From contig NZ_OY761810.1 in NCBI RefSeq assembly GCF_963664915.1, positions 1,006,661 to 1,070,660 of the forward strand: a stretch of 64,000 nt of DNA, read 5' to 3'. Within the stretch, counting starts at the first letter, position 1, and each line of letters starts with the position of its first letter. The notes below the pieces were generated by a model. It saw only the letters and a program-made list of their open reading frames with translations. It ran no database searches and was not told where the DNA came from. The stretch comes from an uncultured Caproiciproducens sp. (GTDB lineage Bacteria; Bacillota; Clostridia; Oscillospirales; Acutalibacteraceae). Shown piece after piece: positions 15,813 through 24,494 of this stretch. Made by a program: the position numbers and the translations under genes.

Positions 15813-15860
15813 TTGATAAAAATGGGAAAGAGTTTAAAAACTCTTTCCCATTTTTATCAA
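15813..15860 (+). terminator. 23-bp perfect palindrome, likely terminator of the ars cluster
   Basis: 15813-15835 pairs with 15838-15860 without mismatch across a 2-nt loop. The stem is unusually long and T-rich in its 3' arm. It lies about 130 bp after the HesB-like stop. It may instead be a mobile-element remnant. Confidence 0.6.
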
Positions 15861-15868
15861 TGCTTTGC

Positions 15869-15890
15869 CGGTGGACACAGGGGGACTCGG
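15869..15890 (-). repeat. Degenerate third copy of the tRNA-Val 3' end
   Basis: About 20 of the first 22 bp of the 45-bp att repeat (GGTGGACACA-GGGGACTCG with small changes) recur here in the same orientation, 105 bp left of the intact tRNA. The match ends at the T-loop region. It could mark an older insertion or tandem att site. Confidence 0.6.
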
Positions 15891-15963
15891 GTGGTCGTAC
15901 AACATCCCGCGTTCCGCGCATTTCTCCCGCCCACGCCGGGGTTCGTGTCCCCATGCTGAAAAT
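15891..15963. other. GC-rich spacer between the degenerate att copy and the tRNA terminator
   Basis: No gene is supportable here. A frame reading across it is interrupted in meaning by the palindrome and the tRNA-derived repeats. The composition is richer in GC than the neighbouring island. Confidence 0.4.
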
Positions 15964-15986
15964 AAAAAAGCACCCGTGTGGGTGCT
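15964..15986 (-). terminator. Terminator of the tRNA-Val/Glu/Met transcript
   Basis: AGCACCC (15969-15975) pairs with GGGTGCT (15980-15986); the minus strand then runs into TTTTTTATTTT. It is placed 9 bp past the tRNA CCA end. Confidence 0.85.
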
Positions 15987-15994
15987 ATTTCTAT

Positions 15995-16039
15995 TGGTGG
16001 ACACAAGGGGACTCGAACCCATGACCTCTCGCGTGTGAG
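15995..16039 (-). repeat. Right att repeat, within intact tRNA-Val
   Basis: Identical over 45 bp to 2288-2332. Integration of the element rebuilt the tRNA 3' half from element DNA, so the gene stayed intact, the usual outcome for tRNA-targeting integrases. Confidence 0.88.
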
Positions 16040-16071
16040 GCGAGCGCTCTAACCAGCTGAGCTATGCGTCC
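15995..16071 (-). tRNA. tRNA-Val(CAC)
   Basis: The minus strand folds as a full cloverleaf: acceptor GGACGCA pairs with TGTGTCC (one G-U), D-arm TAGCTCAG, anticodon stem CTCGC/GCGAG with loop CTCACAC (anticodon CAC, decodes GUG), T-loop GGTTCGAGTCC, discriminator A and encoded CCA at 15995-15997. It serves as the integration target of the island. Confidence 0.95.
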
Positions 16072-16097
16072 ATAGTCCGTGTGTACAGAATAAAATA

Positions 16098-16172
16098 TGG
16101 TGACCCGGACGAGATTCGAACTCGTGGAACCGCCGTGAAAGGGCGGTGTCTTAACCGCTTGACCACCGGGCC
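16098..16172 (-). tRNA. tRNA-Glu(TTC)
   Basis: Cloverleaf on the minus strand: acceptor GGCCCGG/CCGGGTC, anticodon stem CCGCC/GGCGG with loop CTTTCAC (anticodon TTC), T-arm with GTTCGAATC, and encoded CCA. It is co-oriented with its two neighbours and separated from each by only a few bases. Confidence 0.95.
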
Positions 16173-16178
16173 ATATTA

Positions 16179-16255
16179 TGGTAGCGGCAATTGGATTTGA
16201 ACCAATGACACTTCGGGTATGAACCGAATGCTCTAGCCAACTGAGCTATGCCGCC
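16179..16255 (-). tRNA. tRNA-Met(CAT), elongator type
   Basis: Cloverleaf on the minus strand: acceptor GGCGGCA/TGCCGCT (1-72 is G-U), anticodon stem TTCGG/CCGAA with loop TTCATAC. It closely resembles elongator tRNA-Met of Bacillus and lacks the three G-C pairs of the initiator anticodon stem. CCA is encoded. Confidence 0.93.
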
Positions 16256-16356
16256 ATATTCTGCTTTGTATTGAAGCGGAGCGTTTTATATTATAACCCG
16301 ATTCTCTTATGTTTGTCAACACATTCTCTTCATTTTCCTTATAAATTTAAATAAAT

Positions 16357-17043
16357 CTATTTCAAACACGCGATTCCCCCGGCTATTTCCCTCGTAAATC
16401 GGGCGGTTATTTCCTGCGGCCTGGTAATTGCGCCGCCGACCACCGCGGAGTACGCACCCGCCGCAAACACCGCTTTCAGCTCCTGCGGCGTATGGATTTT
16501 TCCTTCGGCGATAACGGGAATGTGCAAAGTAAGGGCCAGCTGATGAATCAGCGTTAAATTCGGACCCGGCAAATTTTCGGAATACGGCGTATAGCCGCAA
16601 AGCGTGGTGGAAACACAGTCGAAACCAAGTCTTTCGGCATTGACTGCTTCCTCGTAACAGGAACAGTCTGCCATCGCCAAAACGTACCTTCTCTTAATGT
16701 ATCCGACCAAATCTTCCAGCTTTTCACCGTTCGGCCTCTCGCGTAACGTTGCGTCAAGTGCAATCATTGCGCAATTCGTTTCCAGCAGCTCATCAATCTC
16801 CTGTTTTGTCGGGGTAATGTAAATATCGGAATCCGGATACTTTCTTTTTACAATCCCAATCACGGGCAGCCCGGCAGTCCTCATAATGTCAAGGATGTCC
16901 TCCCTGCCTTGCGCGCGGATTCCCGCCGCGCCGCCAAGTTCTGCCGCCAGCGCCATTCTGCCCATCATGGAAGCGCCGTGCAGGGGTTCGCCCGGCAGTG
17001 CCTGACAGGACACAACGAGCCTGCCCGCGATTTTACCGAGCAT
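16357..17043 (-). CDS. nanE: N-acetylmannosamine-6-phosphate 2-epimerase
   Basis: 228 aa TIM-barrel enzyme converting ManNAc-6-P to GlcNAc-6-P in sialic acid/amino-sugar catabolism. Visible family motifs: ALDATLRERPNGEKLEDLV, MADCSCYEEAVNAERLGFD, VSTTLCGYT, and PVIAEGKIHTPQELKAVFAA followed by GAYSAVVGGAITRPQEIT. The usual GIRANG motif reads GIRAQG here. AGGAGGGG lies 9 bp upstream of ATG. It sits 33 bp downstream of guaB on the same strand with no nan genes nearby, so it may serve peptidoglycan amino-sugar recycling (inference). Confidence 0.9.
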   Translation of the reverse strand: MLGKIAGRLVVSCQALPGEPLHGASMMGRMALAAELGGAAGIRAQGREDILDIMRTAGLPVIGIVKRKYPDSDIYITPTKQEIDELLETNCAMIALDATLRERPNGEKLEDLVGYIKRRYVLAMADCSCYEEAVNAERLGFDCVSTTLCGYTPYSENLPGPNLTLIHQLALTLHIPVIAEGKIHTPQELKAVFAAGAYSAVVGGAITRPQEITARFTREIAGGIACLK

Positions 17044-17076
17044 GGAATCCCCTCCTACATAATGTAAAAATAAAAG

Positions 17077-18567
<1,491 letters not shown>

Positions 18568-18641
18568 TCACATTTCGCGCCGCTGCAAAACCGTAATTTT
18601 CAGCCGCTTTCTCTCTTCATTCGTTTTTTATATATTTTGTT

Positions 18642-18670
18642 ATTATATCATCTGATCGATTAATATACAA
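18642..18670 (-). promoter_or_regulatory. Sigma-A promoter of guaB
   Basis: On the minus strand TTGTAT (18665-18670) and TATAAT (18642-18647) have 17-bp spacing, about 87 bp upstream of the guaB start. Confidence 0.7.
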
Positions 18671-18687
18671 TCATAATTTATCGGTTT

Positions 18688-19440
18688 TCACGCTTTTCCG
18701 TCAATTGGCAAAAGAGTGGCCGAAGCGGTGAACCCGCATCCTCTTGAATTGACCCCCTGCATCAGAACCTTGCCGTTTTTCTGTTCGGCATATATTTTCA
18801 AGACTTCCCCCCGAGTACTTTCGTTCACATAATTGATCTGCGCTTGTGCATACCGGTTTCCCTCCGCGCCGCCCGGCAAAAAATCCGTCAAAATATCGCC
18901 GTAAATGGTATTATTCAGGTGGCAGTTGTAGTCAAGGTCGGAATAGCGGATCGGCCTCTCCCCCACAAGCGGAAGGTCTTCCGGCACAACCACCTTTGCA
19001 ATGCGATTCTCCGGTTCCACTTTAACCCCTGAAAAAACACCATAATCCAAGAACTTTTTCGGCCGCATGACTTTGTGTGTATTGGAATCGGCAATGATGG
19101 AGGTCTGCATCACTTCTATAATCTGTTCGGCTCCGCTGTAAAATACGAAGTCGCGGTAAAACTGGGCGCCGCTCACGCCGCGCGGATGTGTTTTGATTGT
19201 TATTTTTTCATTGTGAACCGGCATCCGTTTAATTTTGGCCTGGTTTGTAATTAGGAGAAATACAATTCCGTCCTCATACATCTTTTCGTAACTCAGTCCT
19301 ACAAGGTCGACATGCTGTTCACTCGTTTCCTGACACATGCGCATCAGTACACTGAGTTTTAAAAGGCGCTGCGCACCGACTTCGTAGCTGGCGACGCGCA
19401 CTTCACGGGTATATTCATTGATTTGATCCGATTGATTCAT
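18688..19440 (-). CDS. Acyl-ACP thioesterase (FatA/PF01643 type)
   Basis: 250 aa double hot-dog protein. It hydrolyses acyl-ACP, releasing free fatty acid from fatty-acid synthesis. The N-terminal hot-dog contains YEVGAQRLLKLSVLMRMCQE and HPRGVSGAQFYRDFVFYSG; the second carries the catalytic-type stretch SDLDYNCHLNNTIYGDIL with the Asp-Asn-His residues typical of the family. GAGGATG precedes the ATG. The gene sits between serS and guaB, without other lipid genes. Chain-length preference cannot be read by eye, though in anaerobic clostridia such enzymes are of interest for medium-chain acid release. Confidence 0.88.
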   Translation of the reverse strand: MNQSDQINEYTREVRVASYEVGAQRLLKLSVLMRMCQETSEQHVDLVGLSYEKMYEDGIVFLLITNQAKIKRMPVHNEKITIKTHPRGVSGAQFYRDFVFYSGAEQIIEVMQTSIIADSNTHKVMRPKKFLDYGVFSGVKVEPENRIAKVVVPEDLPLVGERPIRYSDLDYNCHLNNTIYGDILTDFLPGGAEGNRYAQAQINYVNESTRGEVLKIYAEQKNGKVLMQGVNSRGCGFTASATLLPIDGKA

Positions 19441-19476
19441 TTTACATCCTCTATATCTATATCTATGTAGGGAATA

Positions 19477-19514
19477 CCCCCTGCGGCGCTTCCATTTCAG
19501 GAGGCCGCAGGGGG
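19477..19514. terminator. GC-rich hairpin between serS and the thioesterase gene
   Basis: CCCCCTGCGGC (19477-19487) pairs with GCCGCAGGGGG (19504-19514). It follows the serS stop by 17 bp on the minus strand, but no T-tract follows, so it could be a terminator, an attenuator or an RNA-stabilising stem. Confidence 0.5.
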
Positions 19515-19530
19515 GGTTGTATGCCCTTTG

Positions 19531-20808
19531 TTATTTTATAACGTCGCAGCCCATAAACGGGCGCAAAACCTCCGGAACGGTCACGCTGCCGTCGGCATTC
19601 TGATACTGCTCCACAATCGCGGGAATCACGCGGCTGGTGGCCAAACCTGAAGCGTTCAGCGTATGGACAAACTGCAGCTTTTTATCTTCGCCCCTGAACT
19701 TTACATTGCCTCTTCTGGCCTGATAATCCCTTGCGTTGGAAGCGGAGCTTACCTCTTTATAGATTTCCATGCTCGGAATCCAGACTTCAATGTCGTAGGT
19801 GCGCGCCATGGAGAACGAGCAGTCTCCGGCGGCAAGCTTGCTCAGGCGGTAATGCAGCCCGAGTTTTTGCACCAGCTTTTCCGCTTTGCCGACAAGCTCC
19901 TCAAATGCGGCATCGGACTGCTCCGGCGTTGTGTACTGCACCATTTCCACTTTATTGAACTGATGCCCGCGGATCATGCCGCGCTCCTCCGAGCGGTAGC
20001 TGCCAGCTTCTCTGCGGTAACACGGTGTATACGCAATATATTTGCGCGGAAGCTCCTCTGTTGTGAGGACTTCGTCGCGGTGCAGGTTCACCAGCGCGGT
20101 CTCCGCCGTGGGAAGCATGAATTTTTTGTCGGTGCTGGTCGGATTCTGAATCCAGTATACCTCGTCGGTAAATTTCGGGAACTGCCCGGCCACGTAGCCG
20201 CACTCATAATTGAGCATGTGCGGGGGCAGAACAAGCTCGTATCCGTCACCCAAATGCTCCGCGATAAAGAAGTTAAGCAGCGCCCATTCCATTCTTGCGC
20301 CCATGCCGCGGTAGATCCACGAGCCGGCGCCGGCCAGCTTGGCGCCGCGCTGATAGTCGATCATGCCAAGGCTCTCACACAATTCCACATGGTTTTTCGG
20401 TGTAAAATCAAATTTTGGCTGTTCCTTAAAGAAACGAATGGGTTTATTGTTTTCTTTACCTCCCGCCAAAAGGTCTTCATCCGGCATGTTCGGCATGGAA
20501 AGCAGCAGTGTTTTCTGTTTTTCTTCCAGTAAGCCGAGTTCTGTGTCGCCTTCTTTAATCTTTTCGGAAAGCGTCTTCAGTTCAATCATGAGAGGCGCGG
20601 TGTCCTCTCCGGCTTTTTTCATTATCGGAATTTTCTTTGTAGCGGCGTTCTGTTCCGCTTTCATGGTCTCCACTTTTCCGGTGACTTCGCGGCGCTCCTC
20701 GTCGATTTTCAGAATATCGTCCACCAGTGCGTCCACATCGATGCAGCGCTTTTTCGCGCCCGCCTTTACCTGTTCCGGATTGCTGCGAATCAATTTAATA
20801 TCCAGCAT
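19531..20808 (-). CDS. serS: Seryl-tRNA synthetase
   Basis: 425 aa, normal length. Charges tRNA-Ser. The N-terminal antiparallel coiled coil spans about residues 25-105 (KIDEERREVTGKVETMKAEQ). Class II motifs are present: motif 2 in YRREAGSYRSEERGMIRGHQF and motif 3 in LNASGLATSRVIPAIVEQYQ. AAGGAG lies 9 bp upstream. It lies 59 bp below parB on the same strand, an unusual neighbour for the parAB locus; the short gap leaves no room for a T-box leader. Confidence 0.97.
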   Translation of the reverse strand: MLDIKLIRSNPEQVKAGAKKRCIDVDALVDDILKIDEERREVTGKVETMKAEQNAATKKIPIMKKAGEDTAPLMIELKTLSEKIKEGDTELGLLEEKQKTLLLSMPNMPDEDLLAGGKENNKPIRFFKEQPKFDFTPKNHVELCESLGMIDYQRGAKLAGAGSWIYRGMGARMEWALLNFFIAEHLGDGYELVLPPHMLNYECGYVAGQFPKFTDEVYWIQNPTSTDKKFMLPTAETALVNLHRDEVLTTEELPRKYIAYTPCYRREAGSYRSEERGMIRGHQFNKVEMVQYTTPEQSDAAFEELVGKAEKLVQKLGLHYRLSKLAAGDCSFSMARTYDIEVWIPSMEIYKEVSSASNARDYQARRGNVKFRGEDKKLQFVHTLNASGLATSRVIPAIVEQYQNADGSVTVPEVLRPFMGCDVIK

Positions 20809-20867
20809 GTTCTGTTCTCCTTTGTATCCTGTGGTTTCTGTGTTTTATTTTGTTTTCCACAATTTTG

Positions 20868-21728
20868 TTATTCTTTGTTGAAAAGTTTAACCAGATCGCC
20901 TAAGTCCTGTTCCCCGTAAAATTCAATTTGCAGAATCCCGCGCTTTTTCGTTCCGCTGACCTGTACCTTACGGCCCAGATGCTCGTTCAGCGCCAGTTCC
21001 ACTTCACTGAAATAGCGGATCCGTTTTTTTGCTTTCGGTTTCTGCTGCTTTATGCCCGACTGATCGTTTGCCTTTTTAGACATCTTTTCCAGTTCCCTTA
21101 CAGAAATACCCTGTTCCACCGCCAGTTTCGCGGCTTTCAGCATTTCCGCCGGATTTTGGAAGCTCAGCAGCGTACGGGCATGTCCCGCGGACAGGGTGCC
21201 GGAGTTGACCATATCCAGTATGGGCTGCGGCAGATTCAAAAGCCGTAATGCATTTGCCACCGTCGGACGGGACTTACCGACGGTTTTGGAAACTTCTTCC
21301 TGCGTCAGGCCGTAGGTTTCAATCAACGACTGGTATCCCTGCGCTTCTTCAAGCGGATTCAGATCTTCACGCTGAAGATTTTCTATCAGCGCCAGCTCCA
21401 TGACTTCGTTGTCGCTCATTTCGCGGATCATCGCGGGAACTTCGGTGATGCCGGCCATTCGCGCCGCGCGCCAACGCCTTTCACCGGCGACAATCTGGTA
21501 ACCCCCGCCGAAAATCGGCCGAACCAGCAAGGGCTGCAGCACCCCGTGCTGTGAAATGGAGTCGGCGAGCTCGGCCAGCGCCTCATCGTTGAAGTCTTTT
21601 CTAGGCTGTGCGCGGTTCGGTTCTATATCGCTGATTTTCAGCGCGACCGCCGTGTTGCGGGTCTCGGTGTCATTCTCGGCAAAAATTGCGTCAAGCCCTT
21701 TTCCAAGCCCGCCTTTTTTTATTGCCAT
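20868..21728 (-). CDS. parB: ParB/Spo0J chromosome-partitioning protein
   Basis: 286 aa. CTP-dependent clamp that loads at parS and recruits SMC/ParA to the origin. The N-terminal CTPase domain has VRPIFGGGYQIVAGERRWRA (C-motif and GERRxRA box) and LIENLQREDLNPLEEA; the central helix-turn-helix is LTQEEVSKTVGKSRPTVANA; a C-terminal dimerisation segment follows a Lys-rich linker (KQQKPKAKKRIRYF). It is 14 bp downstream of parA. Two parS-like sites are in the window. Confidence 0.95.
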   Translation of the reverse strand: MAIKKGGLGKGLDAIFAENDTETRNTAVALKISDIEPNRAQPRKDFNDEALAELADSISQHGVLQPLLVRPIFGGGYQIVAGERRWRAARMAGITEVPAMIREMSDNEVMELALIENLQREDLNPLEEAQGYQSLIETYGLTQEEVSKTVGKSRPTVANALRLLNLPQPILDMVNSGTLSAGHARTLLSFQNPAEMLKAAKLAVEQGISVRELEKMSKKANDQSGIKQQKPKAKKRIRYFSEVELALNEHLGRKVQVSGTKKRGILQIEFYGEQDLGDLVKLFNKE

Positions 21729-21742
21729 CGCTCTCTCCCCCC

Positions 21743-22510
21743 TTATCGTTTATTCGTATGAATGATTTCATCCGCGAGCGCGTCATAAGCGACCGCTCCT
21801 CTTGAGCTTTTGTCAAAATACTGGATCGGTCTGCCGAAGCTCGGCGCTTCGGAAAGGCGCACGGCGCGTGGAATGACCGTTGCAAATACCTTCCGAGGGA
21901 AGTATTTTTTTACTTCTTCCACTACCTGTTGTGTCAAATTCAGCCGTCCATCGTACATGGTGAGCAATACGCCTTCAATTTCCAGCTGCCCGTTATACTG
22001 GCGCTTGACACGGCGAACCGTGTTCATCAGCTGGGAAAGCCCTTCCAGCGCATAATATTCACATTGAATCGGAACCAGCAGCGTGTCTGCCACGCAGAGC
22101 GCGTTGGTCGTAATAATACCGAGTGAGGGCGGGCAGTCGATAAAGATATAGTCGTAATGCTCTCTCAGCGGCACCAGCGCGTTTTTCAGTATTGATTCCC
22201 GATGGTCAAGCGTGACTAGCTCAATTTCAGCCGCTGCCAAATCCATACTGGACGGAATAACGTCCAGATTGGAAAATTCTGTATGAATCACCACATCCTG
22301 TGCCTTTGCGTCGCCAATCAGCACCTCGTAAATCGTGTTTTTCGCTATGCGGCGGTCAACACCGACTCCGCTTGACGAATTGCCCTGCGGGTCAATGTCC
22401 ACCAGCAGCGTTTTTTTTCCTTTTGTACCCATGGCCGCGGAAAGGTTTACAGAAGTGGTCGTTTTACCGACGCCGCCTTTTTGGTTTGCAATTGCTATAA
22501 TTTTTCCCAT
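21743..22510 (-). CDS. parA: ParA/Soj chromosome-partitioning ATPase
   Basis: 255 aa. Deviant Walker A motif KGGVGKTTT at the N-terminus (GKIIAIANQKGGVGKTTTSV), Walker A' DIDPQGNSSSG and Walker B YDYIFIDCPPSLG. Soj-type ATPases bind DNA non-specifically as ATP dimers, are stimulated by ParB and can also regulate DnaA. GGAGG lies 7 bp before the ATG. It forms the parAB operon on the left arm of the origin region. Confidence 0.96.
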   Translation of the reverse strand: MGKIIAIANQKGGVGKTTTSVNLSAAMGTKGKKTLLVDIDPQGNSSSGVGVDRRIAKNTIYEVLIGDAKAQDVVIHTEFSNLDVIPSSMDLAAAEIELVTLDHRESILKNALVPLREHYDYIFIDCPPSLGIITTNALCVADTLLVPIQCEYYALEGLSQLMNTVRRVKRQYNGQLEIEGVLLTMYDGRLNLTQQVVEEVKKYFPRKVFATVIPRAVRLSEAPSFGRPIQYFDKSSRGAVAYDALADEIIHTNKR

Positions 22511-22655
22511 TCTTTCGCCTCCGGTTGCAGGTATCCGCCCGCAGAAACGCTGTTTTGCAATAGAAGCAGTCCCATTTCGGGTGTAAGCGGAATAATGTAT
22601 TTATTATAGCACTCTTTGATTGGAAGTTAAAGTTTATTTGTCTTTTTTTTACAAA

Positions 22656-22671
22656 TGTTTCATGTGAAACA
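22656..22671. promoter_or_regulatory. parS-like centromere site 1
   Basis: TGTTTCATGTGAAACA, identical to the Spo0J/ParB recognition palindrome TGTTNCACGTGAAACA except for one central base. It lies in the 239-bp gap between noc and parA and touches the noc terminator. Confidence 0.88.
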
Positions 22672-22702
22672 AAACAGACCGAACATAAAGTTCGGCCTGC
22701 TT
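22671..22702 (-). terminator. Terminator of the noc gene
   Basis: CAGACCGAAC (22675-22684) and GTTCGGCCTG (22690-22699) pair with one G-U/A-C irregularity across a 5-nt loop; the minus strand continues into TTTTGTTT. Confidence 0.75.
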
Positions 22703-22749
22703 TGTGGGAAATGATATAGGGAAATAGGAGTAAACTCTTATACGCATGA

Positions 22750-23565
22750 TTAAGCAGGCTTTTTTCCGCCGGTAATTGCCTGCGCCTTTGGAATGCGGAC
22801 CAGACACTCAATATAGTCGTCTGTTTCGCTCTTTAGCGTTTGAGCGTTAATGCCGCTCTGCTTCATTGTTTCAATCGCATGATTGATTGTATTGAGAAAG
22901 ACACGTACATCCTTGATTATAAAAGTGCGCTTGCACTTTGGCTTCTCATTCTCTTCGAGTGTTTTATCAATAAGGTCATCTGTTTGCTGTACATTCAGAT
23001 GCCTTGCAATAATCTGTCCAAGTACTTTATCGCGAAGCTTATCGTCTTTAATCCTCAGCAGGGCGCGGGCGTGCCGTTCCGTTAGGTCGCAGGCGGTTAT
23101 TTTTGCGCGCTCTTCATCCGAAAGACGCAGCAGGCGTAGTTTATTTGCAAGGGTAGACTGGCTTTTCCCCAGCCGAAGAGCTGCTTCCTCTTGGGTTACA
23201 TCCCACTGTTCAATCAAACGCCGGATTCCCTCGGCTTCCTCAAAAATCTGCAAATCCTGGCGCTGTAAATTTTCCGTCATGGCCAGAACAGCACTCGTTT
23301 CCGGGGAACAGTCGCTGATAATACAGGCGACTGTGGAAAGTCCTGCTATCTTACAGGCGCGCAGTCTTCTTTCGCCGGCAATCAGTTCATATCCGTCTTT
23401 CACGCGGCGGACAGAAATCGGCTGTAATAAGCCATTTGTCCTTATACTCCGCGACAACTCAAGCAGCTCTTGTTCGCTGAAAATGCGCCGCGGCTGCGCC
23501 GGATTTGGATGGATTGAATTAATATTAAGCTGAACGACTTTACGCTTTTCACCCATAATATGCAA
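22750..23565 (-). CDS. noc: Nucleoid occlusion protein Noc (ParB paralogue)
   Basis: 271 aa. In Firmicutes Noc couples DNA binding to the membrane and blocks division over the nucleoid. It has the ParB CTP fold (VRRVKDGYELIAGERRLRAC, MTENLQRQDLQIFEEAEGIR) and helix-turn-helix VTQEEAALRLGKSQSTLANK. TTG 23565 is used as the start because GGAGG lies exactly 8 nt upstream; the Met at 23556 is 17 nt away. Position between rsmG and parA is where Noc is found, supporting Noc rather than a second ParB. The N-terminal amphipathic membrane helix typical of Bacillus Noc is not evident. Confidence 0.85.
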   Translation of the reverse strand: MHIMGEKRKVVQLNINSIHPNPAQPRRIFSEQELLELSRSIRTNGLLQPISVRRVKDGYELIAGERRLRACKIAGLSTVACIISDCSPETSAVLAMTENLQRQDLQIFEEAEGIRRLIEQWDVTQEEAALRLGKSQSTLANKLRLLRLSDEERAKITACDLTERHARALLRIKDDKLRDKVLGQIIARHLNVQQTDDLIDKTLEENEKPKCKRTFIIKDVRVFLNTINHAIETMKQSGINAQTLKSETDDYIECLVRIPKAQAITGGKKPA

Positions 23566-23779
23566 ATTCGCCGCCTCCCTGCTTGTCCCTTTTTATTTAG
23601 GATAGCACGGTGAGTGGCGATATTTTGTAAAATTATGGTAATCACAAATTTTTTTATTTGTAACTTTTTGACGGTTTATGACACTTCGCAGTTATTTATA
23701 ATGATATCTGTTAATTGGAAGCAGTATCGAGGTTCTATTTTCCGCTCCTTCTGCATAGTACGGGCAATTGAACATTGAA

Positions 23780-24493
23780 TTAAAGCGGATCCTTTATAAT
23801 TTTCGACCCGTGCCGCGGATAAAGTTCCGGCAAAAGTTTCGTACGCTTGATTAAGATTAGGCTGCGTTTATCGCCGTTCGGAAGATCAAATTCTTTGATT
23901 GCATCCAGTTCGCAGCCCAAAAGGCCAATTGCTTTTTTAGCGGCTTCCGCTTCTTCTTCCGGCTGTGGGCCTTTCATTGCTATAAATACCCCTCCGATTT
24001 TTAGAAACGGCAGACAATATTCACAGAGCAAATTAAGCGGCGCAACCGCCCTTGCCGAGGCAAAATCAAATTTACCACGGAAATTCCGCTGTCTTCCGGC
24101 CTCTTCCGCACGCGCATGAACCAGCTCGGCGCTGAAATTCAGGTTATCTTCCAAATCTTTCAGAAAGACAAGCCTTTTGTTTAATCCATCAAGCAGGGTA
24201 AGCTGAATTTCGGGACACATCATTTTTAGCGGTACACCGGGAAAACCTGCGCCGGTTCCGACATCAATGAGTTTTGCGTTTGCCGGTATCTCTAAATACT
24301 TCAATATCAGGATACTGTCCAAAAAATGCTTGTAAGCAATCTCCTTTGGCTCCTTAATGGCTGTCAGGTTAATTTTCTCGTTCCAATTCAACAATAGCTC
24401 CATATATTGTTGAAAACTTTTCGCTTGCTCCCCACTGACCGTGACTCCGGCGCTCTGCGCGGAAGCGATCAGCAGATTTTGAATGTCTTCCAT
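23780..24493 (-). CDS. rsmG: 16S rRNA m7G527 methyltransferase
   Basis: 237 aa. Methylates G527 of 16S rRNA using SAM. The SAM-binding LIDVGTGAGFPGVPLKMMCP (about residues 65-85) and the downstream HARAEEAGR are typical of RsmG/GidB. The start at 24493 is preferred over an in-frame TTG at 24517 because GGGAGGG lies between them. It begins 1 nt after the mnmG stop, so translation is coupled. Confidence 0.96.
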   Translation of the reverse strand: MEDIQNLLIASAQSAGVTVSGEQAKSFQQYMELLLNWNEKINLTAIKEPKEIAYKHFLDSILILKYLEIPANAKLIDVGTGAGFPGVPLKMMCPEIQLTLLDGLNKRLVFLKDLEDNLNFSAELVHARAEEAGRQRNFRGKFDFASARAVAPLNLLCEYCLPFLKIGGVFIAMKGPQPEEEAEAAKKAIGLLGCELDAIKEFDLPNGDKRSLILIKRTKLLPELYPRHGSKIIKDPL

Positions 24494-24494
24494 C

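Noticed and set aside
15688-15954. 88-codon minus-strand frame across the palindrome and tRNA-like repeat
   Set aside because: It translates the 23-bp palindrome and tRNA-derived sequence; no start signal and no protein-like pattern.
20848-20866. DnaA box TTTTCCACA near the parB end
   Set aside because: A single 8/9 match far from dnaA; expected by chance in 64 kb, so not listed as an origin element.
20809-20867. T-box leader for serS
   Set aside because: Only 59 bp separate serS from parB, too short for a T-box.
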